Of a DNA stretch of 64,000 bases, positions 53,647 through 61,786 are shown in pieces (within the stretch, counting starts at the first letter, position 1; each line of letters opens with the position of its first letter). Location of the stretch: positions 62,001-126,000 of the forward strand of contig NZ_JAGGLB010000024.1 of assembly GCF_017874215.1 (NCBI RefSeq), read 5' to 3'. Origin of the DNA: Paenibacillus eucommiae (GTDB lineage Bacteria > Bacillota > Bacilli > Paenibacillales > NBRC-103111). Below the pieces are notes generated by a model. It made no database searches. It saw nothing but the letters and a program-made list of their open reading frames with translations, and was not told where the DNA came from. The position numbers and the translations under genes are program-made.

Positions 53647-54612
53647 TTAGTATCCTGCGCCCTCAAGCAGCCCTTTTAAATATCCAAGCGCATACAGTCG
53701 ACCAACAGAAGCGTAACCTGGATCCAGATTGTATTCGCCTTCCATAGTCGGAACATGGTCAACCCGAACTGGACCGTCAAAACCAATTTCCCTATAAGCT
53801 CTAACCGTTTCGAACATATTCGTCTGGCCGTCGTCGTGGAAGGTTTCCACAAATTTTTCAGGGGTGCCTCGCACATCGCGAAAATGAACAAAGAAAATTT
53901 TGTCCAGGCCTCCAAGTTCCCGGATTAATTCGGGTATATGTTCCCCTGCAGTAGCAAAGGTTCCCTGACAAAGCGTTACCCCGCTATATTCACTTGGTAC
54001 GAGGTTGATTGCTCTCTTCATAGCAGCAGCACTCGTGATAATCCGCGATATTCCTCTGATCGGCGAAAGTGGCGGATCGCAAGGATGAAGAGATAGTTTC
54101 ACCTTTGCCTCTTCTGCCACTGGCACCACTTTCTTCAAAAAATATTCAAGCCTATCCCATAGTTGTTCCTCTGTCACAATACCCGCTTCTGTTAAAGGAG
54201 CTTCCTTCATGAGCGAATGATCGTAACCGGTGACTAATGCTCCCCCCCTTGACGGTACCGCTAAAGAAGTGCGGATCCAGTTAAAGTGCGCCATGAAGTT
54301 GTAGCATAATACAGGAATTCCTAGCTTGCCCATATTGCGAATCAAGGTCTGAATTTGTGCAATCTCATTTTCGCGTTGGTCTGTAGCGAGCTTGATGTTG
54401 TTCATCAGCATCTCGTAACCTGGTTCCAATACCTCAAGCTTAAGCCCGAAATCATCGAATCGCTTCTTCATATGAAGCAAGTCCATATAATCCCAAGAAA
54501 CTTCCCCGTTAGACTTGATTGGCAGCCTTCCAACAACGTGTGTAACACCCGCTTGCTTGGATAATGTCCACTGTGAGTCTGGGGATTGATTTAGTAATTC
54601 TGCAATTTTCAT
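53647..54612 (-). CDS. UxuA-like (mannonate dehydratase family) enzyme, divergent
   Basis: 321 residues. The family metal motif HPDDPP reads HPCDPP here (LSLHPCDPPLSPIRGISRI), with later ligands FVHFRDVRG and VDHVPTM preserved. UxuA converts D-mannonate to 2-keto-3-deoxygluconate, but the altered motif and the presence of a second copy next door suggest a changed substrate or reduced activity. ATG 54612 with AGGAGC upstream; 40 nt from the previous gene. Confidence 0.88.
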   Translation of the reverse strand: MKIAELLNQSPDSQWTLSKQAGVTHVVGRLPIKSNGEVSWDYMDLLHMKKRFDDFGLKLEVLEPGYEMLMNNIKLATDQRENEIAQIQTLIRNMGKLGIPVLCYNFMAHFNWIRTSLAVPSRGGALVTGYDHSLMKEAPLTEAGIVTEEQLWDRLEYFLKKVVPVAEEAKVKLSLHPCDPPLSPIRGISRIITSAAAMKRAINLVPSEYSGVTLCQGTFATAGEHIPELIRELGGLDKIFFVHFRDVRGTPEKFVETFHDDGQTNMFETVRAYREIGFDGPVRVDHVPTMEGEYNLDPGYASVGRLYALGYLKGLLEGAGY

Positions 54613-54652
54613 ATCGTAGCTCCTAATCTTATGATCATTATTCTACTTGTGC

Positions 54653-55681
54653 TCATCCTTCTACAAACTCCATCATATTCATAAGACCTTGCATATAGCC
54701 CAAAGCATGCCCACGGGAACGATGCTGCCAAGGGCTGTCGTTCACAATAACGGGTACATGATCCGTGGACATAAAACCGGTAAAGCCATTCTTCTTCAGC
54801 ATAAGCATAACTTCTCCAGGATTATAGTTCCCCTCGCCAAGGAAGCATTCCTTAAACTTGGGAACCGTTCCTTGCACATCCCGAAAATGTACATAAAGAA
54901 TTTTGCCAAGGGGACCAAAGTATTCGATCATTTGTTTCACACTCGATGCACCACCGGGCATTTCGGAACAACTACCGAGACACAGATCAAGCCCCCAGGC
55001 TTCACTATTGGCAATCTCCATCGCTTGCTTGAAGTTCTCAAATTTATGGAAGAGCCTACCGATCCCACCAAGCTCTGGAACCGGCGGATCATCCGGATGC
55101 AGAGCCAGCTTTACTCCCGCCTCTTCAGCGGTTGGAATAACCCCCTTTATGAAATACTCGTAATTGGACCACATCTCGTCTTCCGAGATGAAACGGTTTG
55201 GACCTTCATCCATAAGCCGCTGAACCGTTATATCAGGATCAACCTTTGCCGCCAAGTCAGGTTTGGGTTGAAACTGCATGGCCCGATCCATATCGAACGC
55301 TGTAACCGCAGCACCTCCGCGACCGAGCTCGTTAGGCGTGCGCCAGACGGAGTTTGGCATAAAATGATAACCAAGAATGGGAATACCTGCGCGCCCCATA
55401 TTGCGGATCGTGTTCTTGTAATGCTCTATCTGTATATCCCTTCCATCGATACCAAGCATGGGCTTTAAATACCAGTCAAAAGGCGTGTTTTCTAGCGCTT
55501 CCAGCTTCATGCCGTACTTCTCGCATTCAAACCGCAGCGCAAGCAAGTCTTCATACTCCCACTGGGCATCCCCCGGTAAAGCAGGCCAATTTAATTGGCA
55601 GCTGGTGACTCCCAGTTGCCTTCCGAACAGCATCGTTTCTTCTGTAACATATTGAAATTGGCCAATAGCGATTCGTATCAT
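54653..55681 (-). CDS. UxuA-like mannonate dehydratase
   Basis: 342 residues from ATG 55681, chosen for GGGAGA upstream. The metal motif HPDDPP (KLALHPDDPPVPELGG) and later YVHFRDVQG and DHVPVI are intact, so canonical mannonate dehydratase chemistry is likely: D-mannonate to 2-keto-3-deoxygluconate, in hexuronate breakdown. It precedes the diverged copy by 40 nt and follows the YtcP permease by 26 nt. Confidence 0.9.
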   Translation of the reverse strand: MIRIAIGQFQYVTEETMLFGRQLGVTSCQLNWPALPGDAQWEYEDLLALRFECEKYGMKLEALENTPFDWYLKPMLGIDGRDIQIEHYKNTIRNMGRAGIPILGYHFMPNSVWRTPNELGRGGAAVTAFDMDRAMQFQPKPDLAAKVDPDITVQRLMDEGPNRFISEDEMWSNYEYFIKGVIPTAEEAGVKLALHPDDPPVPELGGIGRLFHKFENFKQAMEIANSEAWGLDLCLGSCSEMPGGASSVKQMIEYFGPLGKILYVHFRDVQGTVPKFKECFLGEGNYNPGEVMLMLKKNGFTGFMSTDHVPVIVNDSPWQHRSRGHALGYMQGLMNMMEFVEG

Positions 55682-55707
55682 TGCTTGTCTCTCCCTTGCA
55701 AACATGG

Positions 55708-56592
55708 TTAACCTTTGACACTCCCAACCACTATACCTTTAACAAAATACTTTTGCAGAAAAGGGTAAACGATTAACACCGGTAATGCGCCAAGAAAAAT
55801 TTGTGCGTTAGTGAATGCTCTTCCGGAAATTTCCCGATACAAATCACCTTCTCCTCCTGTCAACTCTAACAGTTTATTATCGATCACGATCGTCTGTAAG
55901 TAACTTTGAAGGGGGTACATAGCTGCAGTACGCATGTAAATGATACCATCAAACCATGAGTTCCAATGCCCGACGATCGAAAAGAGCGCAAGTGTGGCCA
56001 GAGCAGGTACAGATAAGGGCACGTAAATCCGCCACAGGACTGTTAAATGGCCTGCCCCATCTATTAAGGCAGACTCTTCGATTTCTTTCGGCAATCCCCG
56101 AAAGAAATTCAGCAGCAGCACGACACTGAAAACCGGAACGGCCCCTGGGATGATTAATGCCCAAATCGTATCCAACAGTCCTGTATGCTGCATGATCATA
56201 TATGAGGGAACAAGCCCGCCACCAAACAGAACCGTAAAGAAGAAAAACCATACATACACAGTTCGCAGCCGAAACGCGTTCACTTCTTTAGCCAATGGAT
56301 ACGCTGTCAGAATGATCATTAACATGTTGATCGTTAATCCCAAGGCGACTCTCTGTACCGAAACGAAGAATGCATGAATAAATTCCTGCTTACTAAGCGC
56401 GTATTGATAGGAGCTTATATTAAAATCAATCGGCCACAGAGACACCAGCCCGGCTTCCGCAGCCGATCTTGAGCTCAGAGAGACCGCAAGTGTATGAATA
56501 AGTGGAAACAGACATAGAAGCGCCAGCAATGATAGACCGATATAGTTGCTCAGGACAAAGAGCTTTCTCGAAAATGACAAATCCGTAACCAT
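55708..56592 (-). CDS. ABC importer permease, YtcP/LplC type
   Basis: 294 residues from ATG 56592, with AGGAGG seven bases upstream. Six membrane helices, EAA loop IEESALIDGAGHLTVLWRIYV, and ending QKYFVKGIVVGSVKG. Close relative of 32289-33167. Confidence 0.92.
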   Translation of the reverse strand: MVTDLSFSRKLFVLSNYIGLSLLALLCLFPLIHTLAVSLSSRSAAEAGLVSLWPIDFNISSYQYALSKQEFIHAFFVSVQRVALGLTINMLMIILTAYPLAKEVNAFRLRTVYVWFFFFTVLFGGGLVPSYMIMQHTGLLDTIWALIIPGAVPVFSVVLLLNFFRGLPKEIEESALIDGAGHLTVLWRIYVPLSVPALATLALFSIVGHWNSWFDGIIYMRTAAMYPLQSYLQTIVIDNKLLELTGGEGDLYREISGRAFTNAQIFLGALPVLIVYPFLQKYFVKGIVVGSVKG

Positions 56593-56606
56593 TGTTGTAC
56601 CTCCTG

Positions 56607-57503
56607 TCAAAAAATACGATAATTGGCCAAACGGTATGCTAGCCAGTAAGATGTTGTAATCAGTACTAGCGAGATCGCTGATTTCATCAGCCCGACTGCA
56701 CTAGCCAGACTGTATTGCGCATCGACCAGTCCGATCCTGTATACCATCGTGTCGAGGATATCCCCCGTATCATAGACCTGGGGACTATATAAAACAAATA
56801 CTTGTTCAAACCCGGCATTTAGCACATTGCCCAAACTAAGTGTCATCATCAAGATAATAATCGGACGCATACCGGGAAAAGTGATATGCCATGTCTGACG
56901 CCAGCGCCCTGCACCGTCCAGAACTGCCGCTTCATAAAGCGAAGGATTTATCCCGGATAAAGCGGCCAAATAGATGATCGTACTGAACCCGAACTCCTTC
57001 CATTCGTTAGAAATCACGAGAATGAAGCGAAACCATCTGCTATCACCGAGAAAATAAATTGGTTGAATACCAAAAAATCCCAAAAATTGATTTACAATTC
57101 CCTGCGACGGAGATAAAATATCGATCATGATACCCCCGACGATGACCCAAGATAAGAAATGCGGCAAATAAATCAAGGACTGCACGCTTTTCTTGAACAT
57201 CTTCCTCCCTACTTCGTTCAAAAGCAAGGATGCCGCAAGCGGAACGATCAAGCCGGCAACAATTTTTAGCAGAGCGATAGTCAGCGTATTCCAAAACACC
57301 TTCATCGTATCAGGTACACTTAGAATATAGGTGAAGTTATCCAATCCTACCCATGGCGATTTCGTAAAACCAAGCGTGGGGAAATAATTCTGGAAAGCCA
57401 TTATGATCCCGAACATCGGGCCATAGCTATAGACGATAATGATCACCAAACCGGGTAAGAGCATCAAATGCAAGGGCAATTCCACCCTGAAGTTCTTCAA
57501 CAT
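56607..57503 (-). CDS. ABC importer permease, LplB type
   Basis: 298 residues. FGIIMAFQNYFPTLGFTKSP and EAA loop LYEAAVLDGAGRWRQTWHI identify LplB; the ending SYWLAYRLANYRIF matches 33182-34081. Start ATG 57503 with GGAGAG upstream. Confidence 0.92.
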   Translation of the reverse strand: MLKNFRVELPLHLMLLPGLVIIIVYSYGPMFGIIMAFQNYFPTLGFTKSPWVGLDNFTYILSVPDTMKVFWNTLTIALLKIVAGLIVPLAASLLLNEVGRKMFKKSVQSLIYLPHFLSWVIVGGIMIDILSPSQGIVNQFLGFFGIQPIYFLGDSRWFRFILVISNEWKEFGFSTIIYLAALSGINPSLYEAAVLDGAGRWRQTWHITFPGMRPIIILMMTLSLGNVLNAGFEQVFVLYSPQVYDTGDILDTMVYRIGLVDAQYSLASAVGLMKSAISLVLITTSYWLAYRLANYRIF

Positions 57504-57527
57504 AAGCAGCTCTCCAATCTAACTGAT

Positions 57528-57545
57528 GAGGGGCTTTCGCCCCTC
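57528..57545. promoter_or_regulatory. Stem-loop between binding protein and LplB genes
   Basis: GAGGGGC and GCCCCTC are perfect 7-bp arms around TTTC (GAAA tetraloop on the message). No T tract follows, so it is an intercistronic stem rather than a terminator. Confidence 0.7.
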
Positions 57546-57562
57546 CATGGATTCGTGATCCT

Positions 57563-59272
57563 TTAATTATTGTTATACCAGTCGTTTACTTCCTGGGTCA
57601 TTTGCTCTCCACCCAGTTTGTTCCATTCCGCCACAAATTGATCGAACTGGTCAATCGGTGCTCCTGTAATGATCTTGGTGATCATCTGATCTTCCATCTT
57701 TTGCAGGATAGCCCCTTTCTGCACCATAGTCGGCGTTGGGGCACCAACGAATTGATCCGGCTTAAATTGGTTGTTTTGCACATATTGGCTGACAATATCT
57801 CCAGCGCCTCCGATACCACTGCGGGAAGCGTACTTCCAGAAACTCTGATCTCCTGCCATGTACTTCTGAATAAAGCCGTAATTCAGTCTTTCCTCAGGTG
57901 TTAGCTTGCTTAACTCTTCATCAGTGGCCGTTTTACCGCTTTCCAAGATAGGCGCCAAATGAATGGAAGTCTCCATATTTTTGTAAGGTTTATATACTTG
58001 TACCGGGGCTTGCAGGAAGAATGCAGTCTTTTGATCGCTGTTATACTTCACGTAAATGTCTTCATCCTTATTCTCATAAAACAGTTTGAACCACGCATCA
58101 GCCAGTTTATATAGCACTTCCGGATGTTGTATCCCTTTCTTGACCACCCAGAACCCATAATTAATATTGAGCGGATGTTGAAGCAATGTCTGTGAGCCGT
58201 CAATCGAAGGTATCGGATAGGAATTCCACTTTACGTCAGGTGTTAAAGCAGCCAACGTGTTTCCTCCACCCATTGATCCGAGAAAGATGCCCAGCTTGTT
58301 GCTGCCTATACTTTCAGTGACCTTTGATGTATCTTTGACGCCGAACTCTTGATCGATTTCTCCAGCTTTATACATTTCTTGCAGCTTGGCCAGTGCGGTT
58401 TTTAATTCTGGCTGCACACTGCTGTATACCAATTTTCCACTCGAATCCTTGATCCAAATATCTTTATACGCATGATAACCATTTAAAAACGCATTTATTA
58501 AAGTAAAATCTTTATCGATCGGCAAACCGTTCGTGTCGGGCTTGCTGTTCCCATCCGGATCGCCGGTAGTAAACGCTTTAGCAATGGCCAACAGGTCGTC
58601 CATAGTTTTCGGCCCGGTCAAGTTCAGCTTCTTCATCCAATCTTCACGAATCCATACAACCGGCACGGACTCCTTTACAGATCCTGTCCAAGGAAGCGCC
58701 ATCAAGCGACCCTTGACCGTTGCCGCATCCGTTACTTCTTGCCCGGCCTGTGACATAATATCCTTTATGTTCTGCGGTGCGTACTTCTCATATACATCGG
58801 TCAGATCTTCAATCAGCCCCGCATTATTTAATTGAACAAACTGCTTCGGCGTCGCCAAGAAAATATCGGGTAAATTTCCAGTGGCAATCATCAGATTCGT
58901 TTTTTGCTCCAATTGATCACCCGGCGCATCCCATAACGATTTGACGCTTATGCCATAATGATCTTTAATGTAGGTGTTCCAACGATTGTTGTTCATGTCC
59001 TCATTTGGACCGAATGCAATAGCTCCGTATGCCAGGTTAACCATCGTAACCTCCACGGGGGGATCAAACTTATTTGACGTTTCCCCGGCCGGCGCCATCG
59101 TTGCTATGTTCGTTGTCTGCTCCGCCACTTCCTTGCCCGGTGTTACGGTGGCTGGCGAATTTTCCTTGCTTGAACTGCAGCCTGCCAATACCGCAACTAC
59201 CAACAATATGAGCGCGATGTTACTGTACAGCTTACAAACCATTTGTTCGGCCCTGCTTTTCTTAATTCCCAT
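57563..59272 (-). CDS. LplA/YtcQ-type sugar-binding lipoprotein
   Basis: 569 residues. Lipobox LAGCSSSK at about residue 32 after a hydrophobic run (LVVAVLAG). Diagnostic segments WIREDWMKKLNLTGPKTMDD and DPDGNSKPDTNGLPI parallel those of 34159-35865. First gene of the eight-gene operon; ligand inferred to be a uronate-containing oligosaccharide from the UxuA genes. Confidence 0.92.
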   Translation of the reverse strand: MGIKKSRAEQMVCKLYSNIALILLVVAVLAGCSSSKENSPATVTPGKEVAEQTTNIATMAPAGETSNKFDPPVEVTMVNLAYGAIAFGPNEDMNNNRWNTYIKDHYGISVKSLWDAPGDQLEQKTNLMIATGNLPDIFLATPKQFVQLNNAGLIEDLTDVYEKYAPQNIKDIMSQAGQEVTDAATVKGRLMALPWTGSVKESVPVVWIREDWMKKLNLTGPKTMDDLLAIAKAFTTGDPDGNSKPDTNGLPIDKDFTLINAFLNGYHAYKDIWIKDSSGKLVYSSVQPELKTALAKLQEMYKAGEIDQEFGVKDTSKVTESIGSNKLGIFLGSMGGGNTLAALTPDVKWNSYPIPSIDGSQTLLQHPLNINYGFWVVKKGIQHPEVLYKLADAWFKLFYENKDEDIYVKYNSDQKTAFFLQAPVQVYKPYKNMETSIHLAPILESGKTATDEELSKLTPEERLNYGFIQKYMAGDQSFWKYASRSGIGGAGDIVSQYVQNNQFKPDQFVGAPTPTMVQKGAILQKMEDQMITKIITGAPIDQFDQFVAEWNKLGGEQMTQEVNDWYNNN

Positions 59273-59360
59273 TGATTTATTCTCCCCTTTGTTATTATTG
59301 TGCTCCGCCAGCCCTGAACAACTACAAATTTATACCAGCCCCCGGCAAAAATACAGTTTC

Positions 59361-59416
59361 TATTTTCCCCGGAATGGTCTATTCCTGTTAAACCGCCTAA
59401 ATTGTATATTTTCCCC
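59361..59416. promoter_or_regulatory. Direct-repeat candidate activator sites between SBP and AraC genes
   Basis: TATTTTCCCCGGAATG at 59361 and TATTTTCCCCGAAAATG at 59407 are near-identical direct repeats 46 bp apart in the divergent gap (59273-59521). Direct half-sites are usual for AraC-family regulators. A TATAAT -10 for the AraC gene lies near 59472, without a convincing -35. Confidence 0.55.
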
Positions 59417-59521
59417 GAAAATGAGTATCGTTAAAGAACAAAAATTGTATTAAATTTGGATAAACCAGTGGTATAATTCTCAAGAGGGTTACCCAACTTG
59501 CCGCTGTATAGGAGGACAAAC

Positions 59522-61786
59522 ATGATGCTCAAAAGACTTCAAATCCTTTTAAAAAGAAACTCGCTTTTCTTTAAATTGCTGACCGGCTTTATCAGCCTGA
59601 TCATCCTCCTGCTCTCATTTAATTTTTTTTCCTATACGATTTTAATAAAAGACGTCCAAAGAGAAATCATCCGCAACAATAGTTTAAACTTGTCCAATTC
59701 GGTAGAACGCTACGAAAACCATTTGAACATCATCCAAAATGCCATATACCGCTTGTATTTCAACGATAAGATTATCCTCTTGAACGAATTGGGTAATTCT
59801 TTGCAATTCGATCCCGTCAACCAGGTAGTGGATGAAATCAAAGCGATCACTGGTAATGAATTATTGTTCATAGACAACATTTTCTTACAATTTAACAAAA
59901 ACGATTACACCATCGATATGAATGGCCCAAGCACAACCGATCAATTCAGTTACAAGTACTTCAGCAAAGCTTATTGGCCGGACTTTTGGCGCGATCAAAT
60001 GAAAATGACGTATACGATGAAGGTGTTTCCCGAATCCGAATTTACGAACAAAAAAACAAATAACAGTTCACGTTTAATTCCGGTTATTTATAAAAATAAA
60101 ATTTTGGAGCAATTCTATGTCGCCGCTTTTTTGAATGCGGATAAGCTTATGCAAGCGTTTCATAATTCAAACCAGGATCAATTTTACATTCTGGATGAGG
60201 ACAAGCGCCCTATATTCAGCTCTTCTTCCGAGTCGCTTAGCCCCCACCTGCTGGACAAAATAACAGGCAGCGAAGCCTACGTCAACCAAGATGCCACCTA
60301 TTACTTCTATAAGAAGGGCGCGTTTTCCAACCTCACTTATGTGAACGTTGTTCCTTACAACAAGCTTTACAATGACATGATCCAGCTAAACTTAATACTC
60401 ATTTCACTATTGGGTTTGGCGCTGATCATCAGTATTATCATTTCAATCGGTTTAAGCCTGAAATTCAACAGCCCTGTCAAAAAGATTATCAATGCCATTA
60501 ATAAGCTGGGTTCGGAAAGTCCGCTTCATAGCAATATCGACGAGTATAATTTGATTTACGATAAGATTAAACACTTTATTCAGGCAGACCAAGACATCCG
60601 TGATGATTTCAAACAAAATGCTGCACAGCTCCAATATTTCCGCTATATGTGCAAAATGAAAAACATCTATAGCCACGACAAGGAATTTCAGGATGATAAA
60701 AAACCGTTTTATCTCATCCTTTTCCATCTGACGAAAACCGAAGCCTTTCAACTATTGAGTACAGGAGAGCAGCAGCGGGCCATGTATTACATCAAGGAAT
60801 TCATCGATATAGTATTATCCGAGCATTTTTCCGATCCCGTTACTATGCAGATTGAAAAAGATCAAATCATCTCCATTCTCATCACGGAAACAGAAGAAAA
60901 AGATCTGAACGCCATCATTCATCGCCTGAAGCACGTATTCGACCATGACAAAGATTACTGTACTTTGACAGTTGCCGTTAATCCCATCCTTCGAACCTCC
61001 GCGGAATTTACCGAAGCTTACGACGAGGCATTGGAAATGGTCCATCGACGGAAAATGACGAACGAAACACAAGTTATTACGGAAATGCTCCCGGAGCCGC
61101 TTATTACCGGCTTCACCCCTGACCATGAACAGACATTCATCACCTACTTACAATCCGGCGCGAAGGAAAGCTGTATGTCTATGATTACAACCCAACTGAA
61201 TCACATGGAAAAAATAGGAGTGTCTGCTCGCCAATACGAAGACTTTGCACGAAACTTAATTACAATAACCATCAAAATGATGCTGACGATGAATCTGGAC
61301 ATCAGCTCCATACTTGATAAAAAATCTCCTTATTCGCATCTAAGCAATTGCTTCAGCATTCAGGGTCATATCGATTTTTTTGAACGTTTTTTCTCCGAAG
61401 CTGCTCATATGATTTCCAGTATATCGGAGGATAATGATCCAATCAAATCACTGCTGCTGCAGTATGTCAACCTTAATTATAGCCAGGAGATTTCCTTGGA
61501 CAAGGTAGCCGATGAGCTCGGCTTGTCCAGTCATTATGTATCCAAATATTTCAAAGAGAAGACAGGTACAAACTTCATTGATTATGTGACCCAGCTACGC
61601 ATTAATAAGGCGAAGGATCTGCTCTTGAACTCCTCCTTGAAAACACAGGAGATTTCCGAGCAAGTCGGGTATATGTATACCAACTCTTTCATCCGTATGT
61701 TTCGGAAGGCAACCGGTGTATCTCCTGGTGAATATCGCAAGTCAGTCCGTTTAAAGAGAAACAATGCTGATTTGACCAGCTTTTAA
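59522..61786 (+). CDS. Membrane-anchored AraC-family regulator with extracytoplasmic sensor
   Basis: 754 residues from ATG 59522, with AGGAGG six bases upstream. Membrane helices near 18-40 (LLTGFISLIILLLSFNFFSY) and near 288-312 (LILISLLGLALIISIIISIG) bracket a Cache-type sensor region. The C-terminal AraC HTH (about 645-745, LDKVADELGLSSHYVSKYF, FIRMFRKATGVSPGEYRK) completes the one-component regulator. It diverges from the eight-gene uronate-type operon, its likely target. Its TAA shares the TTAA at 61783-61786 with the convergent GH38 stop. Confidence 0.92.
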   Translation: MMLKRLQILLKRNSLFFKLLTGFISLIILLLSFNFFSYTILIKDVQREIIRNNSLNLSNSVERYENHLNIIQNAIYRLYFNDKIILLNELGNSLQFDPVNQVVDEIKAITGNELLFIDNIFLQFNKNDYTIDMNGPSTTDQFSYKYFSKAYWPDFWRDQMKMTYTMKVFPESEFTNKKTNNSSRLIPVIYKNKILEQFYVAAFLNADKLMQAFHNSNQDQFYILDEDKRPIFSSSSESLSPHLLDKITGSEAYVNQDATYYFYKKGAFSNLTYVNVVPYNKLYNDMIQLNLILISLLGLALIISIIISIGLSLKFNSPVKKIINAINKLGSESPLHSNIDEYNLIYDKIKHFIQADQDIRDDFKQNAAQLQYFRYMCKMKNIYSHDKEFQDDKKPFYLILFHLTKTEAFQLLSTGEQQRAMYYIKEFIDIVLSEHFSDPVTMQIEKDQIISILITETEEKDLNAIIHRLKHVFDHDKDYCTLTVAVNPILRTSAEFTEAYDEALEMVHRRKMTNETQVITEMLPEPLITGFTPDHEQTFITYLQSGAKESCMSMITTQLNHMEKIGVSARQYEDFARNLITITIKMMLTMNLDISSILDKKSPYSHLSNCFSIQGHIDFFERFFSEAAHMISSISEDNDPIKSLLLQYVNLNYSQEISLDKVADELGLSSHYVSKYFKEKTGTNFIDYVTQLRINKAKDLLLNSSLKTQEISEQVGYMYTNSFIRMFRKATGVSPGEYRKSVRLKRNNADLTSF

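Noticed and set aside
54647-55468. 273-codon plus-strand open frame
   Set aside because: Antisense shadow of the UxuA-like gene with no recognisable domains.
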